Notes: generated by a model not told the origin, from the sequence alone. 64,000 nt of DNA from Alcanivorax sediminis (GCF_009601165.1 NZ_WIRE01000002.1:62001-126000), one strand, 5' to 3'; positions 1 through 9,221 are shown, counted from the first letter of the stretch. Made by a program: numbers and translations.

Positions 1-1
1 T

Positions 2-3000
2 CAGGTACGGGTAAGTTTTAGCAAGCCCATGTCCGCTTCCGTGGAAGAAGCCGGTAACTACTCTGTAGTACAGGAGAATGTGAACGGTGAGACGGGTTAT
101 CTCACTGTGCTCAGCGCCGAATTTGCCAATGCCACGCGAACTGCGGTGATGCTGACCACGCTTTCACAGAACGAAGTCACATACCGGGTGACGGTTGTGG
201 GAGTGACAGATCGCCAGGGGCGTGAGATAGAAGTGACGCCCATTACTGGTCTGGGATATGTTTCCGCGAACTCAGCGGTGTTTGCCGGTAGTCCTGCCAG
301 CGGTTCGGGAATTGTGGATTCCGATGGTGATGGTCTTGCTGATAACGATGAGCAACGAGGCTGGCTGGTAAGGACATATAACACTAGCGGCGATGAAGAC
401 ATACGGGAAGTCAGCAGTGATCCCTTGAATCCTGATACGGACGAAGATGGCCTGAGCGACAGCCAGGAGCGAAATCTTGGTACCAACCCCCGTAATCGTG
501 ACAGCGATGCAGATGGTCTTGCTGACGCGCACGAATTCAATGGCCTGTTCAGCAACCCGAACCGTCAGGACTCTGATGGCGACGGCATTTCAGATGGTTC
601 CGAGGTGTCCTTCTTCAAAACATCCCCTCTGCTCAGTGATACCGATGGTGACCAGATTACGGATGGCGATGAAGTGATTCTGGCTAACCGTAATGCCCGG
701 CTTGCAGATCTTCCACAGCCGGTCATTCGGGTGGAGAGTCTTGGGCTGGAGCTGGATGTACGGTTAGAGAAAACCGATGAAGAAGGTGCTACGACCTCTG
801 AAGATATATCGGTTTCCAGCACGCTGTCGCAAAGTGATTCACGAACACGCTCGAAAACGTCAGAGGTCAACGACAAGGTATCCGCCGGTGTGACGGTGAA
901 GCAGGGTTATGAGCTGAACACCATCAAGCCCAGCTTCAAACTGTCCGGTAGCGTGGAAGTCAGCGCCGGATATGAACATAGCTGGTCTTCATCCTGGTCT
1001 GACGAAAGCACCAAGGCCACGCAGGAAGAATACAACAAGTCTCTGGCCAGTTCACAGGAAGTGTCACAGGGCACCAGTGTGACCCGGACTGTCCAGGACG
1101 CGAGGATCAGCACACTGGTTTATTTGTCCACTGCGGGGGATGTGGCTTTTACTCTTAAAGACTTGCAGATCACTGCGTTGGTGGATGATGTCCGTAACCC
1201 TGGAAACTATGTGCCGGTAGCCACTCTGGTGCCAGCCGATACTACAGATAACCAGTTCAATCTCGGGCCATTGCGAGGCGAAGTGGGGCCGCTGATTTTC
1301 TCTGCCAAGGATATCTTTCCGGGTCAGGTTGAGCGGTTGATGGAGAGTCCCAGTGGTGTGATCTTCAAGATCGCCAACTACAATATCGAAGATGAGAGTG
1401 GACGGAACTTTGCTTTCAGTTCCCAGGAAGTGATTGATAGAACGGTTTCTCTAAGTCTGGACTTTGGTGGAGAGCCGGCCACGGAATACTACCGTGTGGC
1501 GAGTAGTTTTGGTCAGCCGGTCGGGCGTTTGGCGAGCAAGTTGGCGGTGCAGGCGGGGATCAGCGAAAGCGAGTTGCGTTATTACTATGGTCTTCTGGAT
1601 TCTGACACCACCAGTCCACTGGCGTTTGATCCTGCCGGAAAGAATATCGGCGTTGTTTTTCATGATGTCATGCAGGATGTACTGGGTCTAAAGCACTACG
1701 CAGCCGGCAATGATACCCAGAACGAAGCTGAGCGTTTCAATAGCTATGCGACCACGGTGGATGCCAGTGGTATCGAGCGTATTACCCGAATCCGACAAAG
1801 TGAGGGAAACCCTGAGACGCAAAGTGGCTGGACCATACTGACGCCAACGGGTCTGATCATGGGTGGGGCGCTATCGTTCGGTAGCGGCGATCTTAAAGCG
1901 GATGATCAGCAGTTGTTCTCCGGTACCGGTATCAGCATGGCCTATGTGCAGGACAGGGACAGTGACAGGATTCCTGCCCGCCTAGAGGCTTTGCATAGTT
2001 GCTCCGATAACGAAGCCAATTCCGATGGCGATTCCCTTAGTGATTATTTTGAAGTCTTTGGCGAGCCTCGACTTCCGTCAGGGGCCAGAGAGAATCCGGC
2101 TAATGTCTGGACGATCGAGCTGGTTAAGGGGACAAACTATGAAGCCTTTTCAAGCTGTAATTCGGATGACACGGATTTCGATGGTCTTACTGATGATCAG
2201 GAATACAGCAACGAGGCGATCGCCGGAACACCGGAAAGCTTCTATCGCACTGATCCGAAGAAACGCGATACAGACGGCGATGGGTTGACCGATTTCGAGG
2301 AGATCCACGGGTATCTGGTCTTCCTCAAGGATGTGGGGAGTAGCCTGTTACCTGCAGACACCACAAGGGATCATGAGATTTGCGAACCCACAGCGGCACC
2401 GGCGCCTTCTCCTTACCCTGATTTACGGCCGGTGTTGTGCAAGACCGACCCGCTGGATCGGGACAGTGATGGAGATGGGGTGTCTGATGGTGGTGAACTG
2501 CCATTGTTCGCGAACCCGACGATCGATGATATCAGTAACCTGGAGGACCTCGATGGCGATGGACTGAAAGGCTTTGAGGAGAACAACGGTTGGCCGGTAA
2601 CGGCAACGATCATTTCTCCCCTTATCATCCCTGGCCAAAATGTTGAAGTGACAGGAACATGCAGTCTTAATGCTGCTGATCTGCAGGACTGTATTACGTT
2701 GTTCGGGGGGCTGCTTCCGGATTCCGACCCCACCAACCCGGATACAGACGGCGACCTGCTGCTGGATGGACTAGAGCGTGAGAACGGGACCCACCCCAGA
2801 GTAAGCGATACCGACAGCGATGGTCGTTCGGATGAAGAAGAGTTGTTTGGCGGCGCTGCCGGCATTGAGACAGATCCTTTGCACTGGGACACTGACCGCG
2901 ACAAATTGGGTGACCAGGCTGAATTGGACGGCTGGACTGTGCGAGTGGTCGGCCAGGATCCGTTGGATGTGGTTTCCGATCCGCTCATAGCGGATGCAGA

Positions 3001-3592
3001 CAGCGATCTGCTTCTGGATGGCGCCGAAAGAACGGCAGGAACCAATCCTGAAGTTGCCAATACCGACCAGGACAAGTATGCCTTCTCCGATTTCGATGAG
3101 CGTAAGCTCAAGCTGAACCCTCTCGATGGCTCGGATGTATGTGTCGGTGTGAAATTCTCCATCGGAGATGAAGTTGCGGATGATTCCAAAGTCGCTTTCA
3201 GTGTGATCATCAAGGATCCGGATTTTCCTGATGCGAACAATGAGAAGTGGCTGTACAGCAAGGTTCGTCATCCAGATGATTATGGCCCTTTCTATTTTAA
3301 GCTTGATGCCAGTCGCAAAATGAAAATCTTCCTTAATCAGCCTGAGGTGCTGGTTGCAGGTACCTGGAGAAAAGTGACGGTAGGAAGCAGTGAACATACC
3401 TCCACTTATGATGTAGATAACTTCAGTCTTGAAACACAGACCAAATCAGGTAGTCACTCCTTTGGTAAAGAGCAGTTTGATTCGGCAATTCAAAGCAAGC
3501 TCAATGTTTCCTGGAATATCAGTGTGCTGATGCCAGAAAACGCAGATTCTGCTAATGGCGTAGACTGTCCCTCGCCGGATCGCCAGTACTGA
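2..3592 (+). CDS. Giant calcium-repeat (TSP3-like) secreted protein with protective-antigen-like module, 5' partial
   Basis: The reading frame is open to the left edge, so the true start lies upstream; the first ATG (29) is internal. The residues before and after it (VRVSFSKPM...NYSV) look like the end of a bacterial Ig-like (Big_5) domain. Aspartate-rich DxDxDG repeats of thrombospondin type-3 kind occur around bases 317-680, 1950-2580 and 2720-3080. Between the first two blocks, bases about 707-1480, the protein resembles the pore-forming part of Bacillus protective antigen: an SRT..TSEV stretch, a serine-rich GSVEVSAGYEHSWSSS stretch, and an ALN/FSAKD..F..-IANYN segment in the same order. 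The C-terminal 150 residues are unassigned. Probably exported and calcium-stabilised; the pore or binding role is an inference from motif order only. A terminator follows directly. Confidence 0.75.
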   Translation, partial: QVRVSFSKPMSASVEEAGNYSVVQENVNGETGYLTVLSAEFANATRTAVMLTTLSQNEVTYRVTVVGVTDRQGREIEVTPITGLGYVSANSAVFAGSPASGSGIVDSDGDGLADNDEQRGWLVRTYNTSGDEDIREVSSDPLNPDTDEDGLSDSQERNLGTNPRNRDSDADGLADAHEFNGLFSNPNRQDSDGDGISDGSEVSFFKTSPLLSDTDGDQITDGDEVILANRNARLADLPQPVIRVESLGLELDVRLEKTDEEGATTSEDISVSSTLSQSDSRTRSKTSEVNDKVSAGVTVKQGYELNTIKPSFKLSGSVEVSAGYEHSWSSSWSDESTKATQEEYNKSLASSQEVSQGTSVTRTVQDARISTLVYLSTAGDVAFTLKDLQITALVDDVRNPGNYVPVATLVPADTTDNQFNLGPLRGEVGPLIFSAKDIFPGQVERLMESPSGVIFKIANYNIEDESGRNFAFSSQEVIDRTVSLSLDFGGEPATEYYRVASSFGQPVGRLASKLAVQAGISESELRYYYGLLDSDTTSPLAFDPAGKNIGVVFHDVMQDVLGLKHYAAGNDTQNEAERFNSYATTVDASGIERITRIRQSEGNPETQSGWTILTPTGLIMGGALSFGSGDLKADDQQLFSGTGISMAYVQDRDSDRIPARLEALHSCSDNEANSDGDSLSDYFEVFGEPRLPSGARENPANVWTIELVKGTNYEAFSSCNSDDTDFDGLTDDQEYSNEAIAGTPESFYRTDPKKRDTDGDGLTDFEEIHGYLVFLKDVGSSLLPADTTRDHEICEPTAAPAPSPYPDLRPVLCKTDPLDRDSDGDGVSDGGELPLFANPTIDDISNLEDLDGDGLKGFEENNGWPVTATIISPLIIPGQNVEVTGTCSLNAADLQDCITLFGGLLPDSDPTNPDTDGDLLLDGLERENGTHPRVSDTDSDGRSDEEELFGGAAGIETDPLHWDTDRDKLGDQAELDGWTVRVVGQDPLDVVSDPLIADADSDLLLDGAERTAGTNPEVANTDQDKYAFSDFDERKLKLNPLDGSDVCVGVKFSIGDEVADDSKVAFSVIIKDPDFPDANNEKWLYSKVRHPDDYGPFYFKLDASRKMKIFLNQPEVLVAGTWRKVTVGSSEHTSTYDVDNFSLETQTKSGSHSFGKEQFDSAIQSKLNVSWNISVLMPENADSANGVDCPSPDRQY

Positions 3593-3613
3593 TAACGTGA
3601 AGGTCTGCCCTTG

Positions 3614-3649
3614 AAGCCACCATAGACCGAGCTATGGTGGCTTTGTTTT
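3614..3649 (+). terminator. Rho-independent terminator
   Basis: Perfect 12-bp stem AAGCCACCATAG / CTATGGTGGCTT with a 6-base loop, followed by TTGTTTTA, 22 bases after the stop of the calcium-repeat gene. It sits between convergent genes and may also act on the leftward lipase operon. Confidence 0.85.
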
Positions 3650-3703
3650 ATCTGGATTACCCGTGGAGACGGGCTGCTTGCCGGCGACAGGCTTTCGAAT
3701 GCG

Positions 3704-4651
3704 CTATGCCAGGGCAGTCTTTACTGTGGAGGGCGCGGTACCCAGGGCAGTCTTGAGTACCCGCTGTCTTCTGCCCGGATCCATCATGTTGTAACCGAAG
3801 GCTTTCAGATCCTCGGCAACGGGTTCAATGCGAATCACTTTTTTTCCGGCTTTTTCCAGGGCTGCCACTTCCCGGTCAACCACCGACGTCATGTAGCGGC
3901 GAACCGATCGTTCAATGCGTTCGAATGGATGCCAGGGTTTGTCTGGCTGTCGGGAGGCCATGGGGGCAAGCACGATGACTTCGTCTACCGCACTGTCGAC
4001 CAGCATGTCTGCCGATACCGGCGAGGCCACGCCGCCATCAATGTAGCTGCGGTTATCCACGGTGACAGGGGGGCACCAGAAAGGCACGCCATAGGAAGCA
4101 CACACCGCATCGGCGATGCTGGCTTTGGGAGCGCCACCCTTGCCAAAAGGAATGCGTTTGCCGGTGTCAGTATCCACCGCCATGATCCAGGTGGCCGGGT
4201 GATCGACCCAGTCCTTGCCGTGGGCAGCATCGTTGATCAGCTTTCTGAAGGCGTGCATGTCGAACTGGCCGGCAGGAAGCGCACCACAGATGGCGGTCAG
4301 TGCGGAAACTTCGCCGCGAAGCCCTTTCATGACCAGAGACTTGCCGGTGAAGCGTGCGCCTGGCAACGGCGGCAGGGCGCCACCGGTGTCGGTGTCATGA
4401 TTCCACTGGCAGCGGTCACTGGTCCCTTGCTGGCAGGCCAGCAGCTGCTCGACGCTGATGCCGCTGCCAAGCAGGGCGGCGAGCACCGCGCCTGCGGAGG
4501 TGCCGATCAGCACATCGGCGTCGCGGCAGTCCCAGTCAAGTTGCTGCTCCAGATGATGCAGGGCTGCAATGCTCCAGGCGCCGCCGGCGACACCGCCGCA
4601 GCCCAGTACCAGAGCGCGGCGTGGTGTGGAGGGTGTGTTGTCTTTGGGCAT
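3704..4651 (-). CDS. Patatin-like phospholipase/esterase
   Basis: A 315-residue protein of the patatin-like hydrolase family. The N-terminus carries the oxyanion-hole glycine run (GCGGVAGG), then the nucleophile elbow GTSAG, and later the aspartate of the catalytic dyad in a DGG motif (YIDGGVASP). No signal peptide is evident, so a cytoplasmic or membrane-associated acyl hydrolase is likely. It is the last gene of a leftward operon, 18 bases after the Baeyer-Villiger monooxygenase stop. In that setting it could hydrolyse the esters the monooxygenase makes; this is inference from gene order. General lipid-acyl hydrolase activity is the safer reading. Confidence 0.88.
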   Translation of the reverse strand: MPKDNTPSTPRRALVLGCGGVAGGAWSIAALHHLEQQLDWDCRDADVLIGTSAGAVLAALLGSGISVEQLLACQQGTSDRCQWNHDTDTGGALPPLPGARFTGKSLVMKGLRGEVSALTAICGALPAGQFDMHAFRKLINDAAHGKDWVDHPATWIMAVDTDTGKRIPFGKGGAPKASIADAVCASYGVPFWCPPVTVDNRSYIDGGVASPVSADMLVDSAVDEVIVLAPMASRQPDKPWHPFERIERSVRRYMTSVVDREVAALEKAGKKVIRIEPVAEDLKAFGYNMMDPGRRQRVLKTALGTAPSTVKTALA

Positions 4652-4669
4652 GGTCTTAACCTTTACAAG

Positions 4670-6154
4670 CTAGAAGACGGGCTGGGTGGCCGGCGTCAGG
4701 GTGTAGTTGTCACTGTCGAACTGCTTCAGCAGTCGCTGCATTTCCAGTGTGCTCCAGGGAAAGCCCACACTGTTGAAACCGTTCTTGTCGAGGTAGTAGC
4801 TGGAGCAACCGCCAGTGTTCCAGACCGTACCTTGCAGGTCTTTTTGCACTTTGTGGTTGTAGTCCCGCTGCACTTCCGCTTTGACCTCTATGCGTTGCAG
4901 CTGCTGATCACGCATGGTGGTGAGGGTGCTGACGATATAGTTGATTTGCGCTTCAATCACGATGAAGGCCGAGTTGTGGCCGATACCCAGATTTGGGCCG
5001 AGCACCATAAACGCATTGGGCAGCCCGGCAATGGTGGTGCCACGGTAGGCCTGCATGCCGTCTTTCCACATGTCGCTGAGGGATTCCCCGGCAGCGTTGT
5101 AAATGTGATTGGCAATGGGCGGTTCGGTGACGAAAAAACCGGTGCCGAGGATGATGGTGTCTACCTCGCATTCGCTGCCATCCTGTCCGACCAGCGTATT
5201 GCCGCGGACTTCTTTCAGGCCGGTATGGAATACGTCCACATTGCTCTTGTTCAGCGTCGGGTAATAGTTGTTGCTCATCAGTACCCGTTTACAACCCAGG
5301 GTGTAATCGGGGGTCAGCTTGGCGCGCAGTGCCGGATCCTTGATGGCCACTTTCAGGTGGGCAAGGCCCAGCTTCTGAATCTGTTTGAGGATGGCTGGCC
5401 GGCGGAAACCGATGCCGAATGTTTCAAAGCCACCGTAGAGCATCTTGCGCCAGGCATTCAGGGTGAAGGGCAGGCGGAAAAAGTGTTCTTCCACTTTGGG
5501 AATGCTGTGATCCGGTTTCGGCAGCACCCATTGTGGAGTGCGCTGGAACAGCGTCAGCTGTTTCACTTTGGGCTGGATTTCCGGCACGAACTGGATAGCG
5601 GATGCGCCGGTGCCGACGACGGCGACACGCTCTCCTGCCAGGTCATGGTCGTGATCCCAGCGAGAGGAATGAAACAGGGTGCCGCTGAATTCTTTCAGGC
5701 CAGGAATGGCCGGGATGATCGGCTCATGCAGATAACCGGAACACGCCACGACGGTGCGGGCCAAATAGAGTTGATCTGCGGTTTGCACTTCCCAGAGGCT
5801 TTTCTCTTCGCGCCACTGTGCACGTTCCACGCCCTGATTGAAGTGAATGCTGTCCGGGATACGGTGCTGCTCTGCCACGTCGCGCACATAGGCCAGGATT
5901 TCTGCCTGGCCAGCAAAGGCACGGGTCCAGTCCGGTTTCTGGGCGAAGGAGTAGGAGTACAGGGCGGACGGTACATCGCAGGCACAGCCGGGGTAGGTGT
6001 TGTCCCGCCAGGTGCCGCCCAGATCCGCTGCCTTTTCCAGAATCACAAAGTTATCAATGCCGGCCTCTTTCAGCTTGATGCCGAGACCAATACCGCTAAT
6101 GCCCGCACCGACAATCAGTACGTCATGAATGGGGGTGTTTGCTTGCTGTGTCAT
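4670..6154 (-). CDS. Flavin-containing Baeyer-Villiger monooxygenase
   Basis: A 494-residue class B flavoprotein monooxygenase that would insert one oxygen atom into a ketone using NADPH and O2 to give an ester. Two Rossmann motifs are visible: GAGISG at residues 16-21 (FAD) and GTGASA near 181 (NADPH). The family fingerprint FxGxxxHxxxW(D) is present at 156-167 (FSGTLFHSSRWD). The GGTWRDNTYPGCACD stretch is typical of the Baeyer-Villiger branch and unlike the GGTWDLFRYPG form of AlmA/EthA enzymes, so a long-chain-alkane AlmA assignment is not supported. It lies 13 bases downstream of a short-chain dehydrogenase and upstream of a patatin-like hydrolase. Confidence 0.9.
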   Translation of the reverse strand: MTQQANTPIHDVLIVGAGISGIGLGIKLKEAGIDNFVILEKAADLGGTWRDNTYPGCACDVPSALYSYSFAQKPDWTRAFAGQAEILAYVRDVAEQHRIPDSIHFNQGVERAQWREEKSLWEVQTADQLYLARTVVACSGYLHEPIIPAIPGLKEFSGTLFHSSRWDHDHDLAGERVAVVGTGASAIQFVPEIQPKVKQLTLFQRTPQWVLPKPDHSIPKVEEHFFRLPFTLNAWRKMLYGGFETFGIGFRRPAILKQIQKLGLAHLKVAIKDPALRAKLTPDYTLGCKRVLMSNNYYPTLNKSNVDVFHTGLKEVRGNTLVGQDGSECEVDTIILGTGFFVTEPPIANHIYNAAGESLSDMWKDGMQAYRGTTIAGLPNAFMVLGPNLGIGHNSAFIVIEAQINYIVSTLTTMRDQQLQRIEVKAEVQRDYNHKVQKDLQGTVWNTGGCSSYYLDKNGFNSVGFPWSTLEMQRLLKQFDSDNYTLTPATQPVF

Positions 6155-6167
6155 GCTGGTATCCGCT

Positions 6168-6974
6168 TCACTGGTTCGGTTGTGGGCTGAAGAAGTCCAT
6201 GGCCTTGTTGGTCAGGTTCAGGTTGGCCACTTGTTTGGCCAGGCTGTAGACATCCGGGTAGATCACTCGCGCACCGCCTTTGTGGAAGGTGTGATAGATG
6301 CGCTCGGCCAGCACGTCCGGTTTGCCCGTGGGAATGAAGCGCGAGATCGCGCCGCGCTTGACCTGATTGCGTGCATGGCTCTCCAGTCCGGAGTACACCG
6401 GGCCGGGGTATACGGTGACCACGTTGACGCCCTCCTTTTTCAGGTCGAGCCGGGCAATCTCGGACGCCATGCCCAGCCCTGCCTTGGCGCCGCCGTAGTA
6501 GCTGCAACCGCGAATGGGCACCCGGCCTGCCATGCTGGAAATATTGATCACGCAACCACGTCGTTTCTCAATCATGTCGGGCACTGCCAGGTCCATAAGC
6601 CGCATGGGGGCAATGTAATTGATGTCCATGCTGCGCTTGCCTCGTTCCCAGCCAGTGCCGGCCAGGGTCATGATGTCCATGATCCCGGCGCAGTTGACCA
6701 GCACATCCACCGGGCCATGACGTTCCACCAGGGACTGCCACCAGCCGGGCAGGGCGTCGATGTCCGTGAGATCGCATACCTCGGCATGGGCTCCGTGCTG
6801 GCTGGCCACGGTCTGCAAAGCCTCCGGATTGAGGTCTACCAGAGTGAGGGCTACGTCAGGATGATGGCTGCGAAACTGTTCAGCCAGTGCGCTGCCAATG
6901 GCGCCAGCGCCACCGGTGATCACAACGTGTGCCGGTTTCATGATGGCGGGTCTTGAGAGAGTCGCGTGCGTCAT
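6168..6974 (-). CDS. Short-chain dehydrogenase/reductase
   Basis: A 268-residue SDR with the TGGAGAIG cofactor motif at residues 20-27, an NCAG strand motif, and the YxxxK catalytic pair (YYGGAKAG). The start at 6974 overlaps the stop of the upstream tetR gene by ATGA, which indicates translational coupling; a second ATG 11 codons in (6941) is nearer the usual family start. The C-terminal 20-25 residues extend past the Rossmann fold, as in membrane-associated SDRs. In this operon it may oxidise a secondary alcohol to the ketone used by the downstream Baeyer-Villiger enzyme; substrate is not readable from sequence. Confidence 0.88.
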   Translation of the reverse strand: MTHATLSRPAIMKPAHVVITGGAGAIGSALAEQFRSHHPDVALTLVDLNPEALQTVASQHGAHAEVCDLTDIDALPGWWQSLVERHGPVDVLVNCAGIMDIMTLAGTGWERGKRSMDINYIAPMRLMDLAVPDMIEKRRGCVINISSMAGRVPIRGCSYYGGAKAGLGMASEIARLDLKKEGVNVVTVYPGPVYSGLESHARNQVKRGAISRFIPTGKPDVLAERIYHTFHKGGARVIYPDVYSLAKQVANLNLTNKAMDFFSPQPNQ

Positions 6975-7606
6975 GGGGTTGTTCCTTCAGGGTGGTGATT
7001 GGCGATGGCCAGCCAGCAGGCATCCCGTGCCTGCTTCAGGTCCTCGTTGTTCAGCGTCAGGTAATTGAGTCGCTCTGCCTTGAATACGCCGACAAAGGCG
7101 CCCCAAAACAGCGCGATGGCCAGATCGGGTTTGAGCCGGTCACTCAGCAGGCCATTGCGTTGCCCAATGATCACCATCATGCCCAGCGGGATAAGCAGGG
7201 CCTGTTCGCAGCTGCGACTTTCCGGGGTGAGGTAACTGTGGTGATCCTGCATTTCCAGAAACTGAAATGCCTGGGGTTCTTCGCGGGCGAAGGCGGTAAG
7301 CCTGGCCCACAGGGTATCGAACAGGGCGCGGCTGGGATTCAACAGATCCAGATCCGCCAGCAGCCGATCCTGCAGGCGCTGCTTGGCATCACAGAAGGTG
7401 GCATTAATAAGCGCTTCCTTACTGTCAAAGTACCGGTACAGGGTGCCCACACCCACGCCGGCCTTGTCGGCGATGGGGGGGACAGGGGTGCCATGCAGAC
7501 CGTGCTCGGCAAATACCTGCAAAGCTGCCTTGATAATCTGTTCCCGTTTTCCCCCTTCCCTGGCGGGGCGGGAAGCGGTGTTTGCGATGGATGTGGCTGT
7601 AGCCAT
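6971..7606 (-). CDS. TetR-family transcriptional regulator
   Basis: A 211-residue regulator. Residues about 20-66 form the TetR DNA-binding domain (REQIIKAALQVFAEHG ... GVGVGTLYRYFDSKEAL). The rest is a helical ligand-binding and dimerisation domain with no assignable ligand. It heads a leftward operon with SDR, Baeyer-Villiger monooxygenase and patatin genes and overlaps the SDR start. A perfect palindrome 21 bases upstream of its start codon is a likely operator, so autorepression of the whole operon with relief by a lipid or ketone-like effector is plausible but inferred. Confidence 0.92.
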   Translation of the reverse strand: MATATSIANTASRPAREGGKREQIIKAALQVFAEHGLHGTPVPPIADKAGVGVGTLYRYFDSKEALINATFCDAKQRLQDRLLADLDLLNPSRALFDTLWARLTAFAREEPQAFQFLEMQDHHSYLTPESRSCEQALLIPLGMMVIIGQRNGLLSDRLKPDLAIALFWGAFVGVFKAERLNYLTLNNEDLKQARDACWLAIANHHPEGTTP

Positions 7607-7626
7607 GGCTCACCTGCGAAATGAAT

Positions 7627-7640
7627 AATGAATGTTCATT
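7627..7640. promoter_or_regulatory. Candidate TetR operator
   Basis: Perfect inverted repeat AATGAA-TG-TTCATT centred 27 bases upstream of the tetR ATG. Size, spacing and position fit a TetR-type operator controlling the tetR-SDR-BVMO-patatin operon. Confidence 0.6.
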
Positions 7641-7722
7641 CCGTTAATGTGCCATTGCTTGATGTAGTGGTGAAAGGGGGGGTGAAGAGTCAGATTGGGA
7701 CAAATGAAAGCAGCTGCGAGAG

Positions 7723-7805
7723 ACGAGTGGCGAGTTGCGAAAGGCAAAACTCTTGTCGGTATCAGGGTTACGGGGTTGGATCTTCGAAACTCGAAACTCG
7801 AAACT
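7723..7805. repeat. Dispersed intergenic hairpin repeat, copy A
   Basis: Left arm GCGAGTTGCGAAAGGCAAAA, spacer, right arm of CGAAACT heptamers (7788-7805). The right arm supplies the last bases of the DUF1289 gene, including its stop codon. It belongs to the same family as copies near 9.2, 13.4, 50.7, 51.3, 53.4 and 60.2 kb. Confidence 0.7.
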
Positions 7806-8304
7806 AGATCAGCCCTTTTTCCCGTGCCGCCAACTCGGTGAGTTCGGCAACGAGCCTTACCGGGCGAGCATAGGAGCGGTCATAGTGGGCCTGGGAGAGC
7901 GCATGGCACTCGACACTGATTTGCTCGTAGAGTTGACGCGGGGTCAGGCCCTGGGTGGTAGAGAGCGGGATCAATCCGAAGCGATCGTAGGGGATAGCCT
8001 GCTTGCCGGCGGCCTTGAGCAGCTCCGGAATCCATCCCTGGGGAGACAGCTGAGTCTGGTAACGCAGGTTCTGGAACGCCATTTGCTCTGCCAGCTGAGT
8101 CGCATCGGCCACCTGGAAGTAGTTGTCTACCACCTGACACAGCAGCAGATCGAGCCGTTTCCAGACAATGCTCTTCTGCTCGTTGGTGTAGGCATTCCAG
8201 TCCACCACTTCATGGCTGAAGCGGCGACAGCCACGGCACACCGTGTCGCCAAACACGGTGGAACAGACGCCAATACAGGGGGTGCGGATACGATTTACGG
8301 ACAT
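7804..8304 (-). CDS. DUF1289 domain protein
   Basis: A 166-residue soluble protein whose N-terminus has the DUF1289 cysteine pattern (TPCIGVC...C.GC.R) followed by E/W-rich residues typical of that family. The four cysteines suggest metal or Fe-S binding, but no biochemical role is established for the family. The remaining ~110 residues are unassigned. The stop codon falls in the end of an intergenic hairpin repeat, so the extreme C-terminus may have been reshaped by that element. Confidence 0.8.
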   Translation of the reverse strand: MSVNRIRTPCIGVCSTVFGDTVCRGCRRFSHEVVDWNAYTNEQKSIVWKRLDLLLCQVVDNYFQVADATQLAEQMAFQNLRYQTQLSPQGWIPELLKAAGKQAIPYDRFGLIPLSTTQGLTPRQLYEQISVECHALSQAHYDRSYARPVRLVAELTELAAREKGLI

Positions 8305-8549
8305 GGCGAAAGATTACCAGAAATCCCTGCGGGGCGGGGAGCCTGGATGCCTGTAAAGTGACGACGGGACCTGGTTGCCGCTATCTTGAGCAAAACGGTC
8401 AAATCGGCCATAGTTAGCGATTGTTGAAGGCACTATATTGGCAAGCCTCGCAATCTCCCGGTTGTCCCGAATCCCGGGGGCGGGCAGGAAAGGCGCAATA
8501 ATAACAGGTCCGGGCCGTTCAAGAGCCACGGTACCAATGGAGAATAATA

Positions 8550-9143
8550 ATGCGATTGGTTGTGTGGCTGGCATTGCTCAGCCTGATGCTGTCCGGGTGT
8601 TCCGGAGTAGGGATGGGTATTCCTTCTACGCCTGGGGCCTTTCTGGATGCGCCTGGTGGCAAGACCTTCGATCCGATTGAGTCCCTGGATCCTCGTAACT
8701 CCATGGTTTACATCTACCGGCCGATTACCCGTTGGGGGTATGAAGAAGTGCAGGCGCCGGTATTTTTCCTGGATTCTACCCAGCTGTTCGGCCTCAAGGC
8801 CGGTGCCTACAGCTGGCTGGAGCTGCCTGCCGGCACCCATGAATTCTATGCCCGTCGTCCCCTGAGTGTGCTTTACCTGAAGATGGTGTTCGACATGGAC
8901 CTCAAGATTGAGGGTGGCAAGGACTATTACTTCCGCTACTCCGAACTGAGCCCGCTGGATCTGACCGAGATCGTGGCCAACCCGGAAGAGTACCAGCAGT
9001 CTGGTCCGCTCCAGCAAGTGCCTAAAGCGATTGCCTTGCGCGAAATCGCCGACCTGCGTCTGGATGAGCCAGGTGTCTACTATGCCGACCGGATGAACAA
9101 GGAGCCTCGCTGGGCCCCGTTCTATACGTATTCGGTTGAATAA
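8550..9143 (+). CDS. DUF2846 lipoprotein
   Basis: A 197-residue lipoprotein: N-terminal hydrophobic segment then lipobox LSGC, cysteine at residue 17. The mature part matches the DUF2846 pattern (VYIYRP...F.LD....GLKAG.Y.WLELPAGTHEF). GGAG lies 8 bases upstream of the ATG. Function is unknown; an envelope structural or assembly role is a guess. It is monocistronic, with a strong terminator 34 bases after the stop. Confidence 0.82.
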   Translation: MRLVVWLALLSLMLSGCSGVGMGIPSTPGAFLDAPGGKTFDPIESLDPRNSMVYIYRPITRWGYEEVQAPVFFLDSTQLFGLKAGAYSWLELPAGTHEFYARRPLSVLYLKMVFDMDLKIEGGKDYYFRYSELSPLDLTEIVANPEEYQQSGPLQQVPKAIALREIADLRLDEPGVYYADRMNKEPRWAPFYTYSVE

Positions 9144-9176
9144 ACGCATCACGCATTACACTGCATGCAACACGCA

Positions 9177-9206
9177 AAAGCCCCGGTAATCCGGGGCTTT
9201 TGGTTT
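9177..9206 (+). terminator. Rho-independent terminator
   Basis: Perfect 10-bp stem AAAGCCCCGG / CCGGGGCTTT with TAAT loop, then T-rich sequence. It ends the lipoprotein gene; the neighbouring thioesterase is convergent. Confidence 0.85.
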
Positions 9207-9221
9207 GGTTTTCCTGGTTGG

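Noticed and set aside
4670..6154. AlmA-type long-chain alkane hydroxylase
   Set aside because: The N-terminal fingerprint is that of classical Baeyer-Villiger enzymes rather than the AlmA/EthA form.
3929..6190. 753-residue open frame opposite the lipase and monooxygenase genes
   Set aside because: It is a shadow of two well-supported genes, is rich in His/Gly/Val typical of antisense reading of GC-rich codons, and has no domain.
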